A DNA stretch of 9,178 bases. It comes from an uncultured Eubacteriales bacterium (GTDB lineage Bacteria; Bacillota; Clostridia; Lachnospirales; Anaerotignaceae). The translations under genes were made by a program, and so were the position numbers. Below, in pieces: positions 1 to 5,460 of this stretch. The notes under the pieces were generated by a model that made no database searches, was not told where the DNA came from, and saw only the letters and a list, made by a program, of their open reading frames with translations. Location: assembly GCA_900546215.1 (NCBI GenBank), contig URCD01000090.1:1-9178 (forward strand), given 5' to 3'. Each line of letters starts with the position of its first letter. The first letter of the stretch is position 1.

Positions 1-147
1 GCAGAACTCTGCAGGTGCGATTGAAGATGACCAGCAAACAAGCTGTCCGTTCTCATGTGCACTATAAGAATCAGAATAAGCCTTTTCCTGGAAATAACCT
101 AACAATTGTTTTGAAGACATTGTACTGAAATCTACTGCTTCGCTCAT
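1..147 (-). CDS. 2-hydroxyacyl-CoA dehydratase subunit (HgdA/LcdA-like), N-terminal part only
   Basis: The reading frame starts at ATG 147-145 and stays open for 49 codons to the window edge, so only the N-terminus is visible. The ribosome binding site is AAAGAGGG, about 9 bases before the ATG. Residues 35-49 read QLVCWSSSIAPAEFC, the opening motif of the larger [4Fe-4S] subunits of 2-hydroxyacyl-CoA dehydratases. From memory it is closest to the lactoyl-CoA dehydratase subunit of the acrylate pathway rather than to hydroxyglutaryl-CoA dehydratase. The family removes water from (R)-2-hydroxyacyl-CoA by a ketyl-radical mechanism and needs one-electron activation by the ATPase encoded just upstream. 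The gap to that gene is 27 bases with no terminator, so the two are almost certainly co-transcribed. A partner beta subunit would be expected beyond the edge. Which acyl-CoA is used cannot be decided from 49 residues. Confidence 0.8.
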   Translation of the reverse strand, partial: MSEAVDFSTMSSKQLLGYFQEKAYSDSYSAHENGQLVCWSSSIAPAEFC

Positions 148-174
148 GTTTTAATCCCTCTTTCTTTTTGTCTT

Positions 175-963
175 TTATTTGTTCATAGCTTTTAAAGCAT
201 CCTCGTATGCGAAAAGAGCCGCACCGAGAGCGCCTGCTACCTGCGGATTTGGAGCAACTATTACCGGGTATCCTAATTCCTTGCTGATTGCACGAACAAC
301 ACCAGCATTCTGTGCAACTCCGCCGCTCATTACAACATCAGGTGTTACTCCGCCTCTGAATACGAGGCCGCATGCCTTTACAGCAACTGATGCATGAACT
401 CCGGCAATAATGTTTTCCTTTGATGTGCCCTGTGACAGCTGAGAAATAACCTCAGACTCAGCGAATACTGTACAAGTACTACTAATTGGAGCGGCCTCCG
501 TAGCTTTTGCATCATAATCCTGCATCTCGGCTGTTGTAACTTCAAGGACTCTTGCCATAACGTCGATGAACCTACCGGTACCTGCTGCACATTTGTCGTT
601 CATAAAGAACTGGCTTACTCCGCCTCTTTCGTCAAGCTTAATAGCTTTCGCATCTTGTCCGCCGATATCAATGATTGTTCTGGCACTGGGAACAAGGTGG
701 TAAATACCCTTTGCGTGACAGCTGATTTCACTTACCTGTCTGTCAGCCTGCTCAAAAGAAAATCTACCATATCCTGTAGCCACAACTTTTGTCATGTCCT
801 CCATCTTGAGACCGCTTTCAGCTAAAGCCTCATCAAGAACGCGCTGTGGGCCAGATGAACCTGTACCGAGCTGAATAACCTTTTCAACAACGACGCGGAT
901 ACCATCTTCAAGAATAACTACTTTCGATGATGCCGAACCTACGTCAACACCCATGGTGTACAT
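175..963 (-). CDS. hgdC: 2-hydroxyacyl-CoA dehydratase activator ATPase (HgdC/LcdC/HadI family)
   Basis: A 262-residue protein of the BadF/BadG/HgdC family, full length (family about 260). It is the homodimeric activator (component A) that couples ATP hydrolysis to injection of one electron into the dehydratase. The acetate/sugar-kinase/Hsp70 (ASKHA) ATPase fold is evident: phosphate-1 motif GVDVGSASSK at residues 5-14, DIGGQDAK at 99-106, and adenosine motif SGGVAQNAG at 213-221. The two cysteines that bridge a single [4Fe-4S] cluster between the monomers are C125 (NDKCAAGTGRF) and C164 (STCTVFAESE). The start is ATG 963, preceded by GGAGGAGG with a 10-base spacer. A second ATG three codons in is less likely, because MYTMG is the usual start of this family. 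It is the first gene of an operon with the dehydratase subunit 27 bases downstream, and it has a good promoter and a long leader upstream. Family is certain; the specific substrate pathway (lactoyl-, hydroxyglutaryl-, hydroxyisocaproyl- or phenyllactyl-CoA) is inferred only loosely. Confidence 0.95.
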   Translation of the reverse strand: MYTMGVDVGSASSKVVILEDGIRVVVEKVIQLGTGSSGPQRVLDEALAESGLKMEDMTKVVATGYGRFSFEQADRQVSEISCHAKGIYHLVPSARTIIDIGGQDAKAIKLDERGGVSQFFMNDKCAAGTGRFIDVMARVLEVTTAEMQDYDAKATEAAPISSTCTVFAESEVISQLSQGTSKENIIAGVHASVAVKACGLVFRGGVTPDVVMSGGVAQNAGVVRAISKELGYPVIVAPNPQVAGALGAALFAYEDALKAMNK

Positions 964-1151
964 AATAAAAAAACCTCCTCCAGTTAATAACCGCCAAGCA
1001 ATTGATTAAACTCAGTTAAGGCATTACGCGGTTTAACCGCAAATGTATCCTTATAAACCGTAAGTTCCTCGCAAAATACGGTCTATATGTTGCCTAAAGC
1101 GATTTTTTCTATAAGAGTACATAAATCTACAAAATATATACTCTACAATAT
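964..1151 (-). promoter_or_regulatory. long, possibly structured 5' leader of the dehydratase operon
   Basis: The predicted transcript starts near 1145, giving a leader of about 180 bases. Read on the minus strand it holds these inverted repeats: AGAGTA/TACTCT (1139-1144 with 1114-1119); TTTAGGCA/TGCCTTAA with one mismatch (1091-1098 with 1016-1023), which encloses ACCGTA/TACGGT (1077-1082 with 1057-1062); and GCGGTT-A-AACCGC (1028-1040). Together the last three would form a three-way junction. A second GCGGTT at 989-994, just before the ribosome binding site, could compete for AACCGC. No known riboswitch consensus was recognised. Six-base arms are expected by chance in AT-rich DNA, so only their nested arrangement supports a real structure. 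Confidence 0.4.
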
Positions 1152-1180
1152 ATTCTAATCATTTGATTATTAATTGTCAA
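1152..1180 (-). promoter_or_regulatory. sigma-A-type promoter of the dehydratase activator operon
   Basis: On the minus strand, -35 TTGACA (1175-1180, perfect) and -10 TAGAAT (1152-1157, five of six) are separated by exactly 17 bases. The upstream DNA (about 1190-1225) is almost pure A/T and carries two copies of ATAAAATTTT, which could act as an UP element. Transcription would begin near 1145, leaving a leader of about 180 bases before the activator start. Confidence 0.75.
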
Positions 1181-1439
1181 TCAATTAAGGGTTAAATATA
1201 TAAAATTTTTATTATAAAATTTTGGCTATGTTTAATGCAGATGTATTGGGTATTGTTAACAATGACCAAAATTGTACAAAATCACTATTATGTGTGTAAA
1301 AGCCGCAAAAACTCTGAATTTTACAACCTGTCCACATATAAAATCATATGATTTTATATGTTACATTATGCTTTTATTTTTTAACAGCATACTATTATTT
1401 CCAATATACAAACAGCGTTGAAAAATAGAATTATTTTTA
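1181..1439. other. non-coding upstream region with palindromes
   Basis: No credible gene is present on either strand. Moving away from the promoter, the stretch contains an A/T-rich tract (about 1196-1223), a perfect 12-bp palindrome ATTGTTAACAAT (1252-1263), TGTACA (1274-1279 region) and a perfect 28-bp palindrome (1334-1361). These are candidates for binding sites of regulators of the downstream operon. None matches an operator I can name with confidence. Confidence 0.5.
1334..1361. repeat. perfect 28-bp palindrome
   Basis: Each 14-base half reads ACATATAAAATCAT and the two halves are exact reverse complements with no spacer, centred on CATATG. The flanking bases (C at 1333, T at 1362) do not pair, so the symmetry ends sharply. 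It is followed by no T-run on either strand, so it is not a terminator. It sits about 190-215 bases upstream of the predicted start of the dehydratase operon transcript and about 80 bases beyond the terminator of the preceding gene. Confidence 0.85.
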
Positions 1440-1473
1440 ACAAAAACAGGGAACCGTGAAAACGGTTCCCTGT
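1440..1473 (-). terminator. rho-independent terminator of the YkvI-family gene
   Basis: A perfect 12-bp stem (ACAGGGAACCGT, 1446-1457, with ACGGTTCCCTGT, 1462-1473) closes a four-base loop. On the minus strand it is followed by TTTTTGTT (1445-1438). It begins 16 bases after the stop codon at 1489. Confidence 0.93.
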
Positions 1474-1488
1474 ATAATTAACTGCAAA

Positions 1489-2643
1489 TTACTCACCAAT
1501 GAGTTCGGGTTTTTCTTTAAGAATCTTGTTGTTCTTGACTGTACCAATTGTAAGCATAGGAATAACGATGATGAATACACCAAAGATACCGCAATAGTTG
1601 TAACCGTATTTGATAACGTTTGTAAGACCAACCATTGAGAATGCCATTGATACAACGATTGCTATTAAAGCAATAATGAATGAGCTCTTCTTTGAATCCA
1701 TCTTCTGGAAAGCCTTGATGCTCTTCTGGAAACGAGGAATAAGTCCGTATACAGAAGTAACACAAGTTGATACGAAGCAAAGGAAAAGAGCTACAGCATA
1801 AACAATCTCAAGAACGCCTACGCCAAGCTGTCTACATACGTAGATAGTAGGAAGAGCTAAGTTGTTTGTAGCAAGGTAGCTGTCTGCACCTGTGTTATAC
1901 CAAGCAAGGAGCATTACGCAGCTGAGGCCAAGAGCAACACCGTTCATTAAGAAACCGATGAACATAGCTCTTGTAGCATTTTTCTTTGTCTTAAGTACAG
2001 AACCTGTACCAATAACAGCGGGAAGACATACGCACTGGAAGCCAGCGTATACGACAACCTTCCAGATAGCTGTTCCAAGGCTGTTGTATTCTTTAGCAGC
2101 AAATACAGAAGCGAGCTGCTCTGTTCTGCCTGCTATACCAAGGATATAGATTACGAATACACAAACAAGAATTACTATTGACATAACTGCTGATGCTCTT
2201 GCAACAAGTCCAGCACCAAACATAACCATTATGAGGACAGCAATACCGATAATAGTAACGCCTACACCATAAGGTATACCATAGTCAACAAGAAGTGTAG
2301 CAGCACCAGCAATAGCAGCTGAAACCGCACAGATAACTATAATATAGAAGTAGAGTTCAAAAAGAAGCTCAAGCTTTGTATAAGGAGCCCACATTTCTTC
2401 AAAGAGCTCTTTGTAGCTTCCGAATCCGTGGTTATTTGACATTACGATAGCATTTCTAAGTACCCATGCAAGGAGAGCCATTGAAAGCACTGCCATGATA
2501 GGTGCATACCATCCGTACTGAATATAGTACTGTGTAGCCTGATTACCTGTAGCGAAACCGCCGCCGGCATGAGAACCGAACCATACGGATGCTACTGAGA
2601 ATAATGTTGCAAATGATGCCTTTTTAGTATTTTCACTTGACAT
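1489..2643 (-). CDS. YkvI-family membrane transporter (APC/LeuT-fold type)
   Basis: A 384-residue, very hydrophobic protein with about 10-11 membrane segments and no signal peptide. The glycine-rich motif near residues 23-35 (GSHAGGGFATGNQ) is in the first helix and is typical of YkvI-like proteins, distant relatives of amino-acid/sodium symporters. In related folds the broken first helix at such a motif binds substrate and ion. From this I infer uptake or export of an amino acid or small organic acid, but the substrate is unknown. The start is ATG 2643, preceded by a modest GGGGTG about 9 bases away. The gene is monocistronic: it has its own promoter (2880-2908), a leader of about 230 bases with several inverted repeats, and a strong terminator at 1446-1473. 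It lies directly upstream of the dehydratase operon on the same strand, so a transport role in that fermentation is plausible. Family assignment is from memory of the motif and overall look. Confidence 0.8.
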   Translation of the reverse strand: MSSENTKKASFATLFSVASVWFGSHAGGGFATGNQATQYYIQYGWYAPIMAVLSMALLAWVLRNAIVMSNNHGFGSYKELFEEMWAPYTKLELLFELYFYIIVICAVSAAIAGAATLLVDYGIPYGVGVTIIGIAVLIMVMFGAGLVARASAVMSIVILVCVFVIYILGIAGRTEQLASVFAAKEYNSLGTAIWKVVVYAGFQCVCLPAVIGTGSVLKTKKNATRAMFIGFLMNGVALGLSCVMLLAWYNTGADSYLATNNLALPTIYVCRQLGVGVLEIVYAVALFLCFVSTCVTSVYGLIPRFQKSIKAFQKMDSKKSSFIIALIAIVVSMAFSMVGLTNVIKYGYNYCGIFGVFIIVIPMLTIGTVKNNKILKEKPELIGE

Positions 2644-2689
2644 TTAATTCACACCCCATTTGTTAAATTTTAAAGGAACAAGTAATTTT

Positions 2690-2872
2690 CCGCGGGTCAA
2701 CAATTCGTCAAATGAATATAATATGTATTGTATGTACGATTGCTGACTATTTTAAAATTAACCCGCGGCACAGCTTTACTCCATTGATGGCCATCTATTT
2801 TTCAGCTGTTGTTTTACGGAATTATTATCCCGTAATATTGAACTATTTTAATGATATAACATAAGTTCAATA
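2690..2872 (-). promoter_or_regulatory. array of four adjacent inverted repeats in the YkvI-gene leader (candidate structured RNA)
   Basis: Read on the minus strand from the predicted transcription start: TATTGAACT/AGTTCAATA (2864-2872 with 2836-2844, 9 bp); TTACGG/CCGTAA (2830-2835 with 2814-2819); ACAGCT/AGCTGT (2804-2809 with 2770-2775), enclosing the palindrome GATGGCCATC (2786-2795); and CCGCGGGT/ACCCGCGG (2761-2768 with 2690-2697). The last one contains an inner pairing of CAGCAAT with ATTGTTG. The four units abut with gaps of 0, 4 and 1 bases. The last arm is followed by AAAATT, not a U-run, so this is not a simple terminator. No known riboswitch or T-box consensus was recognised. The 9-bp arms and the GC-rich 8-bp arms are unlikely by chance in this AT-rich DNA; the two 6-bp ones alone would not be. 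Confidence 0.45.
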
Positions 2873-2879
2873 CGTATAA

Positions 2880-2908
2880 ATATTACACTATCGTTAAGAT
2901 TTTTTCAA
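2880..2908 (-). promoter_or_regulatory. probable promoter of the YkvI-family gene
   Basis: On the minus strand, -35 TTGAAA (2903-2908, five of six) and -10 TAATAT (2880-2885, four of six) have a 17-base spacer. Transcription would start near 2873, exactly where the series of inverted repeats begins. Other weaker boxes exist nearer the gene (for example TATTAT/TATATT around 2718-2726). Confidence 0.5.
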
Positions 2909-3193
2909 TCGGCTTTTTTAACAAAAATTGGTCTATTAAATATCCAAACAAAACTTAAAGCCTATTTTTCCGTCAAATCATTCAATTTTCATCATTTTAA
3001 AAGTTGATGTTCTATTACTTTTTACTACAAAAACGTCAAATTTTCTGTCACACCACTGTCATCATACATGGCCTGTCCGATGAATTATCGCCAAATCATA
3101 TGTCTCTGACGTTCAGAAATACTGTTATAAAATTTTATTTAAAATTTGTGTTTAAATATAATGCTTATTATGTGACTTCTTATATATAATTTC
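2909..3193. other. non-coding spacer
   Basis: This is AT-rich DNA between the GntR-gene terminator and the YkvI-gene promoter. A 61-codon plus-strand frame (3004-3189) has no ribosome binding site or protein-like composition and is not called. Visible sequence features are two of three copies of ATTTGACG (minus strand; 2971-2978 and 3034-3041, the third at 2706-2713) and a short CTGTCA repeat near 3046-3062. Nothing else is supported. Confidence 0.5.
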
Positions 3194-3239
3194 TAAAAAA
3201 CAAAAACATTTCTCTTTGAAGAAATGTTTTTGTTTTTTA
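3194..3239 (-). terminator. rho-independent terminator of the GntR-family gene
   Basis: A perfect 20-bp stem (3194-3213 with 3220-3239) surrounds a six-base loop, with the outer part made of an A-run facing a T-run. On the minus strand the hairpin ends in CAAAAACA...TGTTTTTGTTTTTT. It starts 11 bases after the stop codon at 3251. The symmetric A/T tails would let it act in both directions. Confidence 0.92.
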
Positions 3240-3250
3240 TACTATACAGC

Positions 3251-3961
3251 TTATCCCTTAGTCTCTATTACATCATCAACCGCATGTTCAATTAAAGAAA
3301 TATGCTTTCTTATCATATCCTGCGCCTGCTTAATATCTCTGGCAGCCATAGCCTCTGTAATCATACGGTGGGCTCTCACAGTTGACTGATTGGTCTCAAT
3401 CGATTTAGTAATAATCGTATTTGCTGAAAAATAAGATGACCTTGTGGCTTTAAGCATATCTTTAAGAACGCCGTTTCCTGATATATCCGCTATAAGCAGA
3501 TGAAATTCAAAGTCTGTTTTAACAAATTTGTTCATCTGTCCATCATTAAGGGCCTTTTCCAGCTTGTCACAGTTGTCATCCAGCATTTTTTTGTAGTCAT
3601 CATTCATGTTCTTTATAGCAAGCTCAATAATAGCGCTTTCAAGCACTACTCTGGCCTGAACCAGGTCATGAATTTTATATTTTTGAACAGTACTCTGCAT
3701 TTTAATCTGCTGCATCATCATATCGGCTTCATCGTTTACATATGTTCCCTCGCCTACTTTAATTTTTACAGCACCCATTGCCTCCAGCGCGTGCAGAGCC
3801 TCCCTGATAGGCGACTGACTGACTCCAAATGATTCCGCAAGAACCTTCTGGGACGGGAGCAAATCTCCCTTTTTCAATTCGCCTGTTGAGATCATTTTGA
3901 GTATTCTGTCCACTATTGAGTTTGTCAAAGATTCTTTTTTTACCTTTTTAAAATCAGCCAT
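3251..3961 (-). CDS. GntR-family transcriptional regulator, FadR subfamily (FCD domain)
   Basis: A 236-residue protein of normal length for the subfamily. The N-terminal winged helix (residues about 10-75) carries the typical GntR run LPSQKVLAESFGVSQSPIREAL at 35-56 and ends in GEGTYV. The C-terminal all-helical FCD domain (about 98-225) keeps the usual metal/ligand residues D150 and H154 (DFEFH), H198 (RAHR) and H220 (RKHI). Such proteins are usually repressors that release DNA on binding an organic acid or amino-acid derivative, for example lactate, pyruvate or gluconate. The start ATG 3961 follows GAGG at a spacing of about 8 bases. The gene has its own strong promoter and terminator. It lies next to the NhaC/PLP-enzyme operon, whose promoter carries a dyad of the subfamily type (6991-7001), and next to the YkvI transporter gene, so it is the obvious local regulator candidate. 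The effector is unknown. Confidence 0.93.
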   Translation of the reverse strand: MADFKKVKKESLTNSIVDRILKMISTGELKKGDLLPSQKVLAESFGVSQSPIREALHALEAMGAVKIKVGEGTYVNDEADMMMQQIKMQSTVQKYKIHDLVQARVVLESAIIELAIKNMNDDYKKMLDDNCDKLEKALNDGQMNKFVKTDFEFHLLIADISGNGVLKDMLKATRSSYFSANTIITKSIETNQSTVRAHRMITEAMAARDIKQAQDMIRKHISLIEHAVDDVIETKG

Positions 3962-4018
3962 TATTATATCCTCAGGAATACTTTCAAATTACAATTTTAA
4001 TATCACTATACCGCAATA

Positions 4019-4047
4019 ATTATCACATATTATAGGTTTTGTGTCAA
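4019..4047 (-). promoter_or_regulatory. sigma-A-type promoter of the GntR-family gene
   Basis: On the minus strand, -35 TTGACA (4042-4047, perfect) and -10 GATAAT (4019-4024, five of six) are 17 bases apart. A TGT directly before the -10 makes it an extended -10. The start would be near 4012, leaving a leader of about 50 bases. No clear copy of the TGGTCTGACCA dyad is present here, so autoregulation is not evident. Confidence 0.75.
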
Positions 4048-4080
4048 TAACTACCTTTAACAGCGGTCAAAGCCTCTGAC

Positions 4081-4119
4081 AAAAGGCCCCACTTACATAT
4101 TAATTTTATAAGTGAGGCC
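4081..4119 (-). terminator. terminator of the NhaC/PLP-enzyme operon
   Basis: The stem is GGCCCCACTTA (4085-4095) with TAAGTGAGGCC (4109-4119), 11 bp with one mismatch and a 13-base A/T loop. On the minus strand it is followed by TTTTG. It starts 20 bases after the stop codon at 4140 and separates this operon from the GntR-gene promoter. Confidence 0.8.
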
Positions 4120-4139
4120 CTGTGGCTTTTTATATATTC

Positions 4140-5153
4140 TTATTTATTCCAATAGATGCTTTGTGCAAAATCAAGATGTTCCTTTGTCCATATAGCCGGT
4201 ATTCCTCCCGTATGCAGAAAAATAACTCCGCTGTCCTTTGGCAGTACATTCTCTACCATATCCAAAAACCCATGGAAGGCCTTTCCCGAATAGCATGGAT
4301 CAGTAAATATCGCCTCTGTTTTAGCCAGTACATGCATAGCTCTTTGTGTCTGCTCATCGGGAACATTATACGCCGTTCCTGAATAGATTTCTTCTCCTCT
4401 TTTGAAATTCAGAGAAAGCTCATCTGCACTGCATGAAATATTCAGTTCATACTCCTGGCTTATCTGGTTAATCAGCTCTGCGGCATGGTCTTCTCTAAAG
4501 TTTGTAAGAGGATTTACAGCAACAGGTATTACTTCAAACGGTGCTTTATAGTATTTAATTCCTGCCCATATTCCACAGAAGGTGCCCATAGAACCGCATG
4601 CTGTAACAATGTATTTAGGATTAATGTTCATGTCCTCTATTTGCTCCATTAACTCCTTAACCATATTCACATATCCAACAGCCCCAGTGGTATTGCTGCC
4701 TCCAACCGGAATAGTGTATACCTTTCTTCCGTTTTGTTCATATTTTTCTATGATTTCTTTTACAAGCTCATCCTTATTTTTATCACCGACAAAATATAAA
4801 TCCGACCCGAGCATTTCGTCTAAAATAATATTTCCGCTGGCGTATTCAGGTCTTTCCCCGTCAAGCACAAGTATGCTTTTCATATTACACCTCACGGCCG
4901 CCGAAGCGACAAGCCTTCCGTGATTAGTCTGAGGCCCTCCGAATGTAAGAAGAGTATCGCATTTCTGGTCAACAGCCTCTTTAATCAAGTATTCCAGCTT
5001 TCTTATTTTATTTCCTGACAATCCAATATCAGTCATGTCATCTCGTTTTATGTATAAATTTTGAACTCCTATCTCCTTTTCAAGATTCGTCATTCTCTGC
5101 AGCGGAGTAGGAAAAATACCTAATTCCACCTTTTTAACATCTTCCAGCTTCAT
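4140..5153 (-). CDS. PLP-dependent enzyme of the D-cysteine desulfhydrase / ACC deaminase family
   Basis: A 337-residue fold-type II PLP enzyme of full family length. K49 in LSGNKIRKLEYL is the PLP-binding lysine. The ring-stacking/active-site loop is GGPQTNHGR (72-80), the family motif PVGGSNTTGAVGY is at 149-161, the phosphate-binding loop is ACGSMGTFCG (185-194), and the C-terminal tyrosine motifs are GTAYNVPDE (259-267) and DPCYSGKAFHG (285-295), then LHTGG (313-317). Characterised relatives turn D-cysteine into pyruvate, sulfide and ammonia, or open the ring of ACC to 2-oxobutyrate and ammonia. Here the loop normally read as QSN has Thr (T76), so the true substrate may differ (D-serine, another beta-substituted D-amino acid or a diamino acid are possible). 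The start ATG 5153 follows AGAGGTAG and lies 20 bases inside the preceding gene, suggesting translational coupling. It is the last gene of the operon with the NhaC antiporter, which argues for catabolism of an imported amino acid. It acts in the cytoplasm. Confidence 0.88.
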   Translation of the reverse strand: MKLEDVKKVELGIFPTPLQRMTNLEKEIGVQNLYIKRDDMTDIGLSGNKIRKLEYLIKEAVDQKCDTLLTFGGPQTNHGRLVASAAVRCNMKSILVLDGERPEYASGNIILDEMLGSDLYFVGDKNKDELVKEIIEKYEQNGRKVYTIPVGGSNTTGAVGYVNMVKELMEQIEDMNINPKYIVTACGSMGTFCGIWAGIKYYKAPFEVIPVAVNPLTNFREDHAAELINQISQEYELNISCSADELSLNFKRGEEIYSGTAYNVPDEQTQRAMHVLAKTEAIFTDPCYSGKAFHGFLDMVENVLPKDSGVIFLHTGGIPAIWTKEHLDFAQSIYWNK

Positions 5154-5433
5154 TTCTATCTACCTCTTTTTTTATTTTATTTGCCAAGTGAAGCAGCGTA
5201 AAGGATACTATGGACATCAGTAAAAACACTATCCATACATAGGCTGACCATATGTTTAAAACAAGCCATCCCCCGGATATCAGAGCCATAACCGCTGATA
5301 ATCCTTTAAGCATCACAAACATGTCAGGTCTTCCGAGTTCTGAAATATATTTTACGCATAAGAGCAATAACTTTATATTTCCAAATACCAGAATAACTCC
5401 CAGTGCATCCTGAAAAATATAATACCATTTCAT
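5134..5433 (-). CDS. small membrane protein with three predicted helices, unknown function
   Basis: A 99-residue protein that I do not recognise. Hydrophobic segments lie at about residues 5-27, 38-60 and 62-85, followed by a short charged tail (NKIKKEVDRNEAGRC). An upstream GTG at 5457 in the same frame has no ribosome binding site. ATG 5433 is preceded by GCGGGGAA at a usable distance and is preferred, giving a 27-base gap after the NhaC stop codon. Its 3' end overlaps the PLP-enzyme start by 20 bases. Being locked between a transporter and an enzyme gene suggests an accessory subunit or helper of the transporter, but that is inference from position only. Confidence 0.65.
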   Translation of the reverse strand: MKWYYIFQDALGVILVFGNIKLLLLCVKYISELGRPDMFVMLKGLSAVMALISGGWLVLNIWSAYVWIVFLLMSIVSFTLLHLANKIKKEVDRNEAGRC

Positions 5434-5460
5434 AAAATCATTCCCCGCTAAATCCACATA

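Noticed and set aside
179..397. Plus-strand open frame of 72 codons
   Set aside because: It lies wholly antisense to the clear dehydratase activator gene, has no ribosome binding site and has no recognisable protein features.
1196..1223. Direct repeats ATAAAATTTT as iterons or an origin
   Set aside because: There are only two A/T-only copies next to a strong promoter. A UP element or composition bias explains them better.
2690..2768. T-box leader, suggested by the CCGCGG words
   Set aside because: The T-box core (AGGGUGGNACCGCG type) and a terminator/antiterminator pair before the gene are absent.
3004..3189. Plus-strand frame of 61 codons in the intergenic region
   Set aside because: There is no Shine-Dalgarno sequence or promoter, the composition is that of A/T-rich spacer, and it runs into the terminator of the GntR gene.
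5434..5457. GTG 5457 as the start of the small membrane protein
   Set aside because: It has no ribosome binding site, whereas ATG 5433 has a GGGGA-type site upstream.
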